Assembly (NCBI RefSeq): GCF_001625305.1
Contig: NW_017804353.1
Coordinates: 3,728,603-3,792,602, forward strand
DNA: 64,000 nt
Source: Branchiostoma belcheri
Taxonomy: Eukaryota; Chordata; Leptocardii; Amphioxiformes; Branchiostomatidae
Direction: 5' to 3'
In this document: piece after piece, positions 34,501 through 45,261 of the stretch
Numbering within the stretch: position 1 is the first letter of the stretch
Layout of the letters: each line of letters opens with the position of its first letter
Notes under the pieces: model-generated
Seen by the model: only the letters and a program-made list of their open reading frames with translations
What the model was told of the DNA's origin: nothing
The model's database searches: none
Position numbers and translations under genes: made by a program

Positions 34501-37500
34501 CCCTTCTTTCTCCACAGCTTCTGACTGTCCCTTCCCTCCCTCCATCTCTAACGGAGTCAGCAGCTTCTCCGGCCAGCTGGCAGGTGCCACCCTGCAGTAC
34601 ACCTGCAGCCCCGGACACCTGCTGATCGGCGACGCCAACACCACCTGTGTGGAAGGCGTCGGCTGGTCCGCGCCGGTGCCAACCTGTCAAAGTACGATTC
34701 ATTTACTATCATGAAAGTTCCTCTGTGTTGGTAGCTACATGTTTAAAACTTCAGATCTAACACAATAAAGTTCTCTCACCTAGAGTTTTCGACCAATCAC
34801 TCTGGTCTTCCTCAGTAGACTGAGTGAGGCTTGTCACGTGGTTTCTTTGAAGTGTAACGTTAACACTGGGTCAGATGTATCTGGTAGACGATGTCGGCCC
34901 CCGTCGCGGTTGGGTGAAGGGTGATGGGCCTTGAACTTTGCTTACGATTCTTCCCTACCCAGTTGTCACCTGCCCCGCTCTGCCATCTCCGAGCCAATTG
35001 GTCGTCTCAGATCACGTGTGCATGACGTATGGCTGCTCGGCCTCGTTCTCGTGCTCGGTAGGGTTCGAGCTGACGCCGGCCAGCCCCAGTCAGACGGTGT
35101 GCCAGGCAGACGGGACGTGGAGCGGTCAGGAGCCGGCTTGTCAGGGTAAGCTGGGACCATGCTAAACTTTGTAGATCTTTGTATCCATAACGTTCTTCGA
35201 TAAACATAGACCCAGTCTGGTGTGAGATGAAAAAAAAGAGAAAAGATGACAAAATAATCATAACAATTCGTGCTTATAAACCTGCCTTTCTGACAAGTCT
35301 CCAGTGTCACTGACGAAAGGTAGTGACGATGCTACCTGAAACGTCTGACCGCATATATCTAGTTGCTTGAGTACGAGTAACTGTTTTTGGCGACGCCTCA
35401 GGGGCGGAGCCATTGGTATAGTACTGCGATTGAGTTGAAAATATTTTAAGAATTCCACGAATGCATTCCCTAGGGAATTAAATTTTGTCACCAAGACAAC
35501 TCAAGAACGGCTGAATGGATTGGTTTCATACTTGGTGGGTTGGTAGGGTGACTATATCTAGTAATGATGAGATTTTGGGCCCCCTAGTGGCTTCCCTTGG
35601 GACTGCAGCGGAACTTTTGGTCAAAATAGAATCACGTTGCCGAGGCGTTTTTAAACGCCGCTTTATTGCGTATATCATTACAGTGATCCACTGCCCCGCG
35701 CTGCAGCGCCCAGAGTACGGAAAGATCCTTGGGAACGAGACTGCCTGGGGTTCCGTTATTGGGTTCGAGTGTAAGTACGGCTTCAGCCAGGGCAGCGAAT
35801 TCCGGACCTGCGAGGGAGCAGGCACGTGGTCCGGAAATGACGTCATCTGTAAGGGTAAGTCGCCAGAAAATCGCTAAATTTCTATTTCTGGAATATCTGC
35901 ATATTTGTAAACTTTGAAAAATCTGAAGAAGATAGTTTACATCATAACTTTTTATTGAGAGGTGGATGAGCATTTAAAAACACTTTTGATACAGTTTTAT
36001 GATGTTTATATGCCTCCAATGTAGACCCAATACAATGCGAGTTTGAAGCAGACTTCTGCAGTTACGAACAAGACAGGTCGGACGACTTCGACTGGACAAG
36101 AAACAACAGAGAAACTACCTCACCAGGCACAGGCCCCAGTAGTGGGTATGGGGACTTGGGTAAGGCTTGATAAGTATGATAACTAAGTATACGTACTGGA
36201 CATTTGCTACCAAAAACTACAGATTCAAATAACTCAGCACGTCGCCAGAACGTACTGCGCCTGTGCGAAACCCTGAATTGTCACGGTTTTCGTTGGATTT
36301 TTGGTCAACGTTGCATCAGAATTTTGTCTGTTGCAGGCGATATCTTTTCGACATAACATTGGAAACTATTGACGGGATGTTAACCTTATATACGGGAATG
36401 AGACGTTCTGCCGAAGTGCTATGCACAATACATTGTGAGATTCGTGCAGGTACAGTATGTTCTGCCGACGTGCTACTCAAATCTAAGATAGACCGGATCC
36501 TTTTTCCAGACTACTACTACGCGTACATCGAGTCGTCTCCCCCGCACCGACCTGGTGACGTGGCCCGGCTCATCAGCCAGGAGTTCGAACCGGAGGGCTG
36601 TCCTCTGCTGGAGTTCCACTACCACATGTTCGGGGACAGCGTAGACACACTCAACGTGTACATAGAGACTAGGTAGGTTGGGCCACAGCAAGTAAATTTT
36701 ATGGATGACATCCTCGGCAGACTCCAAATCTAATGCGTGCGGGTGAAAAAAACAAGGCGGGCCGAAAAAAAAAGGTTCCTACATTCTCAAATTTTGACTC
36801 AATAATTGTACAAATGGTTTTGAATCAGTGAGAACATCACATATACACAGCCAGCATCAAAGTAAAAAGCAAAACATTGAATCAGAGTATTTTCTTGTCT
36901 TCTGTCTTCATAGTTACCTGCCATTCAATTGAAGGACTTGTTACACTCATTATGTTTACCGAAGGAAAACATTGTTTTTACTCAATTTCCTCTTCTCCAA
37001 ACACTAACCTCTGACCTGGCCAATGACATAATTTGTTGACATCTGTCACCATGGTGACTGGTGTTGGGTTACATAATGTTGCAAACTTCATGGTCTGCTC
37101 TGCTCCTGTCACCATATACTAGTAGTACATGTATGTGAATATGTTTGAGTAAAAATTAACAGGGCAGACCATGTCCGAAGGTAAACATTATGCATTTGCT
37201 TTGCAAATGTTCTCTAGTTCATTGAATCTGTCTGTTATTGAAGGACCAATAAGCTGGTAAGAGAGCTGGTGTGGGCCAGGAAAGGAGACCAGGGATCGGC
37301 CTGGCAGGAAGCACAGGTCTCGTTCCCTACAGAGGGGTATCATAAGGTACGTACGTACGTGCTATACGTAACGAAACCCTCTTGTGATTTCTATAACATG
37401 TAAAACATATAGTTCAGTACACAGAGGGCTTAATAGTGCACAGTTAGAGCTATGGAAATTACAAATAAAATCTGTATGACATATGATGTATAAACAAATT

Positions 37501-40500
37501 GCAGATATTGATAGGATGTTCAAAGGATATCTGAGGTAATAACTTCTGACCACTCTTTTCAGGTGATTTTCGAGGCGTTTGTGGGAGATTCACACACGGG
37601 TGACATCGCCATAGACGCCGTGCGGCTGATACAACAGGCGTGTGCAGGTAGGGACAGACTCATGATAGCATTTTCTCATACAGTATTACATATACAGAAC
37701 CGCAGGAAGAACTGGGACATTGTGCAACAAGATAATAGAAAGCTTAGTAAGTAGTAAGCGATATATATTGCATCGTTGCTTTTGTCGAAGACAAATACTA
37801 ACATAGTGTTTTTGTTCTCCAGGCTCAATCTTAATGATGAAGCAAATCACTACCTTAAGAAGGAATAGCTATCACGAGACAAAGTTCGTAATGAAATTGG
37901 AAACGTCATATCATTGTAGTCTCCACCAGACTGTTTTGCAGGCTGAATAAATACTAGTAGTAGGCATCGCCAAAAAGGATGTCAATTCCCCTGGCCACAT
38001 AAATTCTTTTTTGGCCGATTTCTACTATTTATTTAGCCTGCAAAAGAGTCCGGTGGAAACTAATATCGTTATCTTTTTGGTAGAACCCACAACAGATCAC
38101 CCGACGACAGCGGAGCCGAACCCCACCTTTCCCCCGACAGAATCGACCCCTAGCGTCACGACACAAACTGCAACTAATTCAGGGATGGCCAACGTAACCA
38201 CCACTGCGCCTACAACCACCGCTGCACACCCCACTGTTAGTGTAGAGCCTGGAACAACTCTGATGACCACAGTCGATCCCACAACGATCACTACTGACCA
38301 ACCGCTGACCACACTGCCGGCCACTCTGGTGCCCTTAACAGGTGGTTGCACCCCCCACCCCACCCCACACACACGCAGACACGAAACAAAACTTCCATAT
38401 TAGCAATGAAAGCACAGATACATATCAAATAGCAAATCCAAGTGAATACTGAAATGCAACCCATGCGCTGTAAATATAGGACAATATGTACAAAAAATGC
38501 CAAAACGCTAGCAATTCCACCAAAACGGGCGATTGCCATGACGTCACAGCTAGCAAGTGGTAGGCGGGTGACGATTGGTTGATTTGCCTACCAATAATTT
38601 GCATATGTCTCTAAATAATTTGCATGTATATTATGTAAACAAAACCGCAATCACTCGTGTGATTGTAAAAATCATATTCTTATCCCATACTTCAGTCTTC
38701 TGTAAGGTAGATAAGTCTCATACCATGCTTGTTATTATATACTAAGTAGCTAGTAGATGTACGCTGGACCATATCCACAATATTGTGAAATAAGTTTATC
38801 ACTACATCGATCAAAAAGAAGCAGAGCAAAAAGTCTAACAGTAATGTTCTGTCGATGTATTGCAGAAAATTTTTTTTTTTTTTTTATTCATCAAAACATA
38901 CAGACATAACAAGGACAGTGTGACGCTGCACTCAAGTTAACAACTTATATTAACAGCGCCACACACAAAAGGGTACAATTAACATTTAAATATACAAAAT
39001 TGACATGTGCGCCGTAGTCCCACCACCCCAAGACATTAAAATATTAAATTAAATGCTAACAGAGCTATTTGAAAGATAAGATTACATGGTAACCTCCTAT
39101 ATCTCATTGGCGGAAAAACATCCGCCAATCAGAGCTAGGAGGAGAATTTAGGCCCATTAACACTTACGTAGTATTTGGACTTCTATATCTAATTGACTGT
39201 TATAAACAGTCAAGCAGAGCTAGAAGCGCTTAGTATCTCCAATGTAAACCTGAGTGAGTTGCATCGTTTTAAAGTTGTACATAGAGGGTAACATTGAGGA
39301 GCCTCCAAGTGAGATTGATATTCCGCCTTGACTCGTGTGATTTCTGTAGAAAGTCTATTACGAATTTTACGATATAATTCCCAGTCAGTAGAATTGTTAG
39401 AAAATTTGGCAATTCTGTGCGACTTGTCGCGGGAGCGCATAAGTCGCCTTATTTTTGAAGACATCCAGGGTTTATCATTGAGCTTAATAACAATTGTTTT
39501 ATGGGGGACGCAGCGACCTTTCGCCTCCAAGATAAGATCACATAATTTGTTACTGGCTTCGTCAACCGTCTCACACTTGTAAATGTCATTCCATGAGGGA
39601 TCATTTGAAAAAGCAAGGAGAGAGTCATAATTGATATTTTTGTAGTCCCAAATGGTACGACTGTAAGGTTTAGGAACATAGAAAATTATTTCCCTTCTAG
39701 CTGGTGGTTTTCTAGTTCACTTACTTTCTCTTGTTCTTCTAGACTGCAGGGTGGACCAGTACGTTACCGGTGGCGGCATAGACATCATCAGCTCGCCTAA
39801 CTACCCCGAACTCTACCCTCCCAACCTGGACTGTTGGTACGTCATCACCACAGATCCGGGGTACTCACTACAGGTCAACATCCTCAACTTTGACCTGGCG
39901 GACAGCCCGAATGACAACAACGTCACTTCCGGCGGATGTACCGGTGATTATTTGGAAGTCCATGCGTAAGTCGTGAAAATTATTACTTTTAGACTTATGA
40001 TGTCTTTTGATGTAGTCTACTTGCTATAGTATAATCACGCCTGAAACTGCAAAGTTCTGTCCACTTTTGTTGCATACAAAAAGTCAAGAAATATTCCATC
40101 GCCCTCATACTAGTATTACATTTCAAAAGCGACACAAAATCATTCATACATGCATGGATATACTGTAAATTATACTGTTATCAATGATATTCTGTAGTTA
40201 TAATTGTAGATTAGATTAACATTGTTGTGTTCTTGATTTGCTGCAAGGTATTGCCGTACTGAATGTACGATCGTCGAGCAATAAAGTTCACTACGCTCAC
40301 TCGGCGGTTTATTCGGTGGTTCTTGCACCTGACCAGGGATTATCTCTCGGGGCTGTACATTAAACCTATATTCATTCATTCTCTGTATCTTCAGGCCGCT
40401 AGGAGCGCCGCCGTCTCAACGGTACTGCGGACAAGCGTTGTCTCCCGGCACGACATTTACCTCCGACTCCACGTTCGCCCTGCACTTGGCGACGGACGGA

Positions 40501-40557
40501 GCGAGCGCCTCGGGAGGGTTCAGCGCTCTCATCCGCAGTGTTCCCGCTTCGGCTTGA
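28513..40557 (+). CDS. Secreted CUB-SRCR-CCP-CUB-MAM mosaic protein (1021 aa)
   Basis: Nineteen coding exons: 28513-28564, 29588-29802, 30792-30927, 31182-31370, 31710-31838, 32132-32293, 32770-32955, 33437-33624, 34021-34171, 34518-34691, 34963-35145, 35684-35854, 36025-36159, 36510-36672, 37244-37346, 37563-37647, 38084-38341, 39743-39965, 40395-40557. They sum to 1022 codons in continuous frame. Order: signal peptide (MATFQVFIVLLCLGVLPG), CUB, SRCR (TICDDLW, six cysteines), two CCPs, CUB, three CCPs, MAM, a Thr-rich mucin-like linker of 86 residues, CUB. There is no membrane span. Against the minus-strand paralogue, exons of 162, 188, 151, 171, 103 and 223 bases are identical in length, and phases match throughout. 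The N-terminal CUB (two exons) is unique to this gene. Function unknown. Confidence 0.9.
28765..28832 (+). repeat. Truncated S3 SINE fragment
   Basis: CATCGATAGGAGTAGGGGTC and GTGTGAGTGGATCAAACCTT match the middle of the SINE at 25385-25715 in opposite orientation. It lies in intron 1 of the plus mosaic gene. Confidence 0.5.
29905..29975 (+). repeat. Retroposon tail repeat (ATACCGGCTATACAGA)
   Basis: CGTGCCTGCGAAGCTGGTGT, TTATACCGGCTATACAGA and a short CAGATA-type run. Relatives at 28070-28135 and 56388-56450 show the same order. It is probably a SINE or LINE 3' end with a simple-repeat tail. Confidence 0.45.
30174..30701. mobile_element. 528-bp TIR element with TTA target duplication
   Basis: Termini AGCTACGGTCACAACCCGCC and its complement form a 30-bp TIR, flanked by TTA at 30171-30173 and 30702-30704. 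The interior is rich in TACGTGC/GCACGTA motifs in both orientations. The 3-bp TTA suggests PIF/Harbinger (inference). There is no coding capacity. It lies in the intron splitting the N-terminal CUB of the plus mosaic gene. Confidence 0.75.
32345..32784 (+). repeat. Tandem duplication including a CCP exon start
   Basis: Two copies, about 215 bp apart, of a segment with CTTTGGTAAAA(A/G)CGCTCGATAG and TTTCGCGCCGGGC. The duplication took in the acceptor and first bases of exon 32770-32955: TAGGTGT(C/G)AGCTGCCCGTTG occurs at 32551 and again at the true exon. The upstream copy has no exon body. Confidence 0.8.
33169..33379. mobile_element. F3 foldback MITE (TAGCCTCTACCA)
   Basis: Arms TAGCCTCTACCATGCACCGC and GCGGTGCCTGGTAGAGGCTA, with inner inverted repeats GGCCGAAATAAAGGATAG and CTATCCTTTATTTCGGCC. 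It belongs to the TAGCCTCT family at 37917, 40608, 45262 and 52920. No convincing target duplication is left. It lies 57 bp before a CUB exon. Confidence 0.7.
33640..33985 (-). repeat. tRNA-derived SINE, family S4
   Basis: The minus-strand head near 33975 has a tRNA-like B box in GGTCGTGAGTTCAAACCCCG and an upstream A-box-like GGGTAGAATGC. The body runs to about 33640. It begins just after the GC donor of the CUB exon and fills most of that intron. Confidence 0.5.
36697..36765. mobile_element. H1 MITE fragment
   Basis: TATGGATGACATCCTC and ATGCGTGCGGGTGAAAAAAA match one end of the H1 MITEs at 4093 and 43727. It lies 24 bp after MAM exon 36510-36672 of the plus mosaic gene. Confidence 0.45.
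37917..38062. mobile_element. F3 foldback MITE next to the linker exon
   Basis: Arms TAGTCTCCACCAGACT and GTCCGGTGGAAACTA with inner TTTGCAGGCTGAATAAATA paired to TATTTATTTAGCCTGCAAA. Flanks ATATCATTG and ATATCGTTA agree at seven of nine positions. It ends 21 bp before the acceptor-side edge of linker exon 38084-38341, so its right arm supplies most of the 3' splice-site region. Confidence 0.7.
38871..39690 (-). mobile_element. 5'-truncated, internally deleted non-LTR (LINE) element
   Basis: On the minus strand the peptide includes VPHKTIVIKLNDKPWMSS and LYRKIRNRLSTEITRVKAEY, typical of the linker between endonuclease and reverse transcriptase in CR1/Jockey-like LINEs. The frame ends near 39210 and passes straight into a 3' UTR ending in GAATAAA and about 16 A at 38871-38886. 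The reverse transcriptase core is absent, so this copy cannot be autonomous. It is inserted antisense in the intron before the last CUB of the plus mosaic gene. Confidence 0.7.
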
Positions 40558-40607
40558 GGGAATTCCGGAAGCTCAAGTATCTTAGATGAACGGAAGGCAG
40601 GGGCGCT

Positions 40608-40857
40608 TAGCCTCTGCCAGGCTTCGGGAGGCGACTGGAAAGAGTAGAAATTGGCCAAATAAAAAGATAACATACCGAGGGAGTTGGTCCGCCATAAAAA
40701 TGGCAAAATGTCGTCTCTAGATATACCCGAAGTGTGCGGCAAAATGTACTCTAAAGCGGACCAACTCCCTCGGCATGTTATCTCTCTCTCATAATTTGGC
40801 ACATTTCAACGGCATTTGTACTCTTTCCAGCCGCCTCCCCAAGCCTGATAGAGGCTA
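40608..40857. mobile_element. F3 foldback MITE in the 3' UTR of the plus mosaic gene
   Basis: Arms TAGCCTCTGCCAGGCTTCGG and AAGCCTGATAGAGGCTA, with inner TAGAAATTGGCCAAATA. Flanks AGGGGCGCT (40599-40607) and AGGAGCGCT (40858-40866) are a 9-bp target duplication with one change. It lies between the stop at 40557 and the AATAAA at 40912, so a transcript could carry a 250-nt hairpin. Confidence 0.8.
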
Positions 40858-40911
40858 AGGAGCGCTATGCTCTCTTCACTGGTATTACGCTACATACCAT
40901 GTAGATCGTAG

Positions 40912-40917
40912 AATAAA
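40912..40917 (+). terminator. Polyadenylation signal of the plus mosaic gene
   Basis: AATAAA 355 bases after the stop, the first canonical signal downstream. The convergent CAP gene has its own candidate at 40980-40985 on the other strand, so the two 3' ends nearly touch. Confidence 0.45.
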
Positions 40918-40979
40918 AAAAGATCAACAAGGAGGATGTCCAGCATTTTTGTACAACCACAGCTAGTCCAGAAAAATAC

Positions 40980-40985
40980 TTTATT
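40980..40985 (-). terminator. Polyadenylation signal of the CAP gene
   Basis: AATAAA on the minus strand, about 330 bases after the stop at 41318. Confidence 0.45.
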
Positions 40986-41179
40986 AACCATAAAAGAAAT
41001 CAAATGACAACATAGCACACAGTATATAAATCCAACCACAGTGCACAGTCCGGAAGCATCCAAGACCAAAAAAAAGCGGCTAATGACAACTTCACTTAGA
41101 ACTACGAGTACAAATACATTTACGTCCCTACAACAAAGAAAGCTATGCCTTAAAACCTGCTAATGAGGCCACAGGCCTC

Positions 41180-41258
41180 TAGCCTGGAGTCCAGCCTTGT
41201 TGGCGGGTAGCGGATCTTGGGGAGTGGACTAAAGCTGACACGGCTGGACTCCAGGCTA
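41180..41258. mobile_element. F1 palindromic MITE in the CAP gene 3' UTR
   Basis: TAGCCTGGAGTCCAGCC pairs with GGCTGGACTCCAGGCTA around a GGCGGGTAGCGGATCTTGGG core. Flanks ACAGGCCTC and ACAGGCCTG give a 9-bp duplication with one change. It lies between the CAP stop and its polyadenylation signal. Confidence 0.8.
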
Positions 41259-41317
41259 ACAGGCCTGCGTGGTTGAGATGACCAATCATACAGAGTAAAA
41301 CACATTGTACAAAAATT

Positions 41318-44300
41318 CTACAATGGCTTGAAGACGTTTTCAGCGAACTCGTCCAACTTGTTGCCCACGGGGAGGTAGTTGGCGGTGACGTAAGTCCTGG
41401 TGCGGGTGTCGTCCTTCGCCCAGCCCACCCCCACCTCACGGGCAGACTTCCACACCAGCTGGGTGAAGTGTCCTGCAGAAGGCAACAACTTCTTGGTTAG
41501 AGTTGCAACCGACGATGTACAAACTAAAGGTTAAGTAACTTTACATGCACTCTACATATATATCTTTTCTTTCGAATCTTAATACACTAGATCTCTATAA
41601 GGACCCACTCGTAATGGCGACTTTAAAAGCTATTTTAAAGGCACAAAGTGCAGAATAAACATTGAAATCTCCAGAAAATGCCACATGCATGCAAGATACA
41701 ATATGAAATATTCTGAAGAAAATGTTCGGTTACCTGTTCCTTCCTGGTGTCCACCTTGGTCAAAATTGTAGTGGTTGATCTCGTCGTACCACATGTCCAC
41801 AACCTCGGCCGCTATTGATGAAAAAAAAACCGGGTCAGGGGCTTATCTCTCCATTTAGCTTTAACACAGTTTTTATTTATTCCAACATTTACCACACACA
41901 CAAGACATGGTGACGGCACACTCAAGTTTATTCATATTTTTATGCCGCCACCAACACAGAGGACAAACGCATGAGCGGACAATAGACAATATACACTAGT
42001 ACTCATTTTCACCTGAGTCAATTGATAAAAGTCGTGTTAAGTGCCTCTCCCAATATGAACGATTATTGTTCCCGAGTCTTATCATTATCATAATGTATGC
42101 AGATATATGTTCTTGTGTACTGGCATAAACATGAGATGTTAATGCATGTACGTGTACTTATACGTGTGTATGTTATCAATGTGTCTGTATCTGCTCACCC
42201 TTCGTCGGTCGGCCCCTCTTGCTGTACTTGTAGCCGATGTTCTCTCCGTACTCGTGGTTCCCGCTGTGCTTCAGCTGCCGGTCTTTTGCCATCGTTTCTG
42301 CCCACATCTGCGCATGCTCGGTCAGAGGGACGGGGTTCAGGGTCACGGGGTCACAGCCATGTTTGGCCCGGTAGTAGTTCTGCCGCTCGATCAGCTGTTC
42401 AACAAAGTTCGCCTCAGCTACAAGACAGAAATCAGCATGTAATGATTATTGAGAAATAAGCCCACCCCAGAGGCGTCGTCAAAAAGTTCAGGCACATTTA
42501 CGAGAAATAGAAAAGATTACGAGTGATTTCAATGACCTGGGGAAGAAAGAAGAGAAGGAAGGATGGATGGAAGGAAGAAAGGAAGGAAGGGTGGATGGAT
42601 GGAAGGAAGGATGGAAGGAAGGAAGGAAGGAAGGATGGAAGGAAGGGAGGATGGAAGGAAGGAAGGAAGGATGGAAGGGTGGATGGATGGAAGGAAGGAT
42701 GGAAGGAAGGAAGGAAGGAAGGATGGAAGGAAGGGAGGATGGAAGGAAGGAAGGAAGGGTGGATGGATGGAAGGAAGGATGGAAGGAAGGAAGGAAGGAA
42801 GGAAGGAAGGAATACAATTTCAGGAGTTTCTGGGATGCTAAATGTGCCCTTGTATAGTATAGTACAATTACCATGCTATCCCCACAGTCTATCTTTGAGA
42901 CCGGAGAACGTCGAGATTTTACCTTCCTTGACTTTCTCGTTGGTCCAGTCCGTGTCGTCTTCGTCATCCGAGGCAGCCTGACTCGGCTTCCCGTCCGCCG
43001 CCGTCCGACCAGTCGCGGGTTTGTTACCCCCAGCTACTGAGGGATTCCTCCCACTACTAGTGCCGTGCGGGAAAAACAAAGTCACTCAAAGCTATAAAGG
43101 TTGCTATTGTTACATATTGATGATATGGGTAACATTAACTAATGAGAAACGACATCATATCGTTCCCCTCGTGTCAGAAATTCTCTAGGTACAGCATATT
43201 ATGATTGTCGAATTAGAATAAATCCTTATCTTGATGCAGTGCAATGACCCGCCCTTATATTTGAAGAGGATGAAAGAATTAAGGGTTTGTGACACAGACA
43301 AAACGACCAAATCGCTGCGTTAACAATAAATGTAACTTTACAGATTCGCCCTTTACTCAAATCTTGTGGGATCTACAAACCTTTCCGACGAGACGTTCTC
43401 CTGGAACTTGCCCATGATGTTACCCGGGGGTGAGTAGTTGACCACCACGATAATGTTCCCTCCGGCGTCCTTCGCCATTCCCAGTCCCAGCTCACGGCTG
43501 TCCCTCCAGACCACCTGTGTGAAATGGGCTGAAATCGCACAGAACAGTTAAAAATTACATAAGCATGCCGGAAGGATTACATTCAGCTCCAAGTAGAGGT
43601 TGGTATAATTTCTATTTCAGCCTAACAGGCCATGATTGCTTCCAAGAAATTTCTAAGGTGTACAGTTTCTCTGATCTATACCACAGCAGTGTGGTCAGAA
43701 GTCATTATGATCGATGAGATAGATAAGGCCATGTTGATTTGATTATATGGATGACATCCGCGCGCGCGTGAATTTTCGGCCGTTTCAAAAAAAAAAAAGT
43801 TTTCAACCATACTGTAAATCGTACAAAACAGTTGCAAAATGAGCAAAAATATACCGTAAGTTACAAAAAAAACCATACCAATGTCGTAGAATGCCAAAAT
43901 CAAACGAAAAAAGACGAAATTGTAAAGAAATGAACTTGAAGACTAGATTATTCGCCAAACCATATTCCGTCCCATTTGTTCAACCCTCGTGACCACGTAG
44001 ATTTCATAGTGAAAACAACTTTTTTTTTCAAAACTTTTTTTTTATTCGCACGCGCGCATTAATTTTGGGGTTCCCGGAGGATGTCATCCATATAATCAAA
44101 TCAACATGGCCTAACGCCGCAATACTGTGGCTCTTAATTCTTTCACAGTACCAATGAATGCCGCTAGGGAAACTTTATCGTTTCTTTGATGAACCGAGAT
44201 CTAATCATGTAAGAAACATCATAATTGGGCATTGGATTTTCTAATCATCCTGTTTACCAACACCAAAATTTGGCTTCTTCACGAGTCTTTTAGATAAATA

Positions 44301-45155
44301 TCGCAGGCTCAGACCTGTTCCTTCCTGATGTCCGTTCTTGGTAAAGTCGTACTTGTTCTTCTCCTCGTACCAGGCGGTACACAGGGACTTGCCGGACAGG
44401 GGAGTCTTCCCTCCCGCCGGCTTCATGCCGAGGTTCTGGCCATGCGGGCTGTCGGGGTTGTACTCCAACTTACCGGTCTAGAAAGACAAGCACAGAAATC
44501 AGGTCTGATATGTCATGTTGTACATGTCTTCGTTGCAATATCGACGATTGACACTACCGAGGGTATAAGGTCACATTTGTATACCTGGTAGTGTAAAATG
44601 GCTGAATGAAATACCTTAATTATTGTAATGCTATGCTCTTACGAGTGCAGGTACTAGGTCATGGCAATTGAAACAATTCTAGGTACAATTTCAGTGATGT
44701 ACATGTAAGAGTAACTATAATACTTTTGTCACAGATTGTAATATCACCATAAGACGCCGGCCGTTTCCCTTGTCAGGCATTTCTATGTACATGTTGTATA
44801 AGTAGGTGTGTGAAGTGCATCTAATCTCCAAGCAGATCCTAGGGTGGCAAAAGACAGTTATCAAATTGGCCAGACAGTATCCATTCGCCAGAGAGGAGCC
44901 ATACGCCACCCTTGCCTCCCTAGAATCTCCTTGAAGATTAAACTGCATCCTAAAATCCCTTTCAATATTGCAGCTGAATCGGCCGGTTACCTGTGCGAGC
45001 TGCTCCGCCCACTCCTGTGCAGACTGGCAGAGCTGACTGCTGATCTTGAGCGGCTGGGCTCCGTGTCGGGATCGGTACTGGTTGTGCACGGACAGACACT
45101 CGTCCCGGAACGCGTTGTACTCTCTCTCGCCTAGCAACGACTTCGCGGACGGCAT
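41318..45155 (-). CDS. GAPR-1-like protein with two CAP/SCP domains (353 aa)
   Basis: Seven coding exons: 44991-45155 (ATG at 45155), 44315-44477, 43381-43528, 42923-43056, 42199-42417, 41734-41811, 41318-41472 (TAG). They total 354 codons in frame. CAP1 starts [20 protein letters not shown] and runs through WYEE and HFTQVVW. A 45-residue acidic, Ser-rich linker (SDDEDDTDW) follows. CAP2 has [21 protein letters not shown] and HFTQLVW, and ends KPL. Similarity is to GLIPR2/GAPR-1, the plant PR-1-like cytosolic branch. No signal peptide is seen, consistent with that branch. The matching HQEG(T)-HFTQ intron phase in both halves indicates internal tandem duplication. CAP2 keeps the His-Glu-Glu-His cavity residues; CAP1 has Tyr and Gln at the first two. 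A 5' UTR exon is expected, since an acceptor lies 2 bases before the ATG. Confidence 0.9.
41866..42058 (-). repeat. S1 SINE body with LINE-like tail
   Basis: Minus strand: GGGAGAGGCACTTAACACGA, CTCAGGTGAAAATGAGTAC, GTTGGTGGCGGCATAAAAAT, ACTTGAGTGTGCCGTCACCA and GTTGGAATAAATAAAAA. The tail resembles the 3' end of the LINE at 38871-39690. It lies in the intron between two CAP2 exons. Confidence 0.65.
42545..42812. repeat. GGAA/GGAT satellite-like array
   Basis: About 65 tetranucleotides of GGAA with interspersed GGAT and GGGT. The marker GGGTGGATGGATGG recurs near 42589, 42677 and 42757, showing an 80-88 bp higher-order repeat. It gives long open frames in all plus frames that are not genes. 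It lies in the CAP gene intron before exon 42199-42417. Confidence 0.95.
43727..44111. mobile_element. PIF/Harbinger-like MITE, family H1, copy 2
   Basis: Same GGCCATGTTGATTTGATTAT termini as the copy at 4093-4479 and the same TAA flanks (43724-43726, 44112-44114), with the interior reversed. 385 bp, non-coding, in the CAP1 intron. Confidence 0.75.
44822..44940. mobile_element. F2 foldback MITE, copy in the CAP gene
   Basis: TAATCTCCAAGCAGATCC to TAGAATCTCCTTGAAGATTA, with the internal GACAGTTATCAAATTGGCC. Flanks AAGTGCATC and AACTGCATC match at eight of nine. It ends 51 bases from the first CAP1 exon. Confidence 0.7.
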
Positions 45156-45261
45156 AGCTGGAAACATGACACTCATAAAAAAGGCTTATTGACTTATATA
45201 ATGAATATACATGAGCGGGCCTAACTAATTAAGGATTGATGATGTTTAATACGGTTTAGGC

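Noticed and set aside
42488-42981. Long frames rich in KEGR or SFLPSF repeats
   Set aside because: They are translations of the GGAA array and exist in several frames on both strands.
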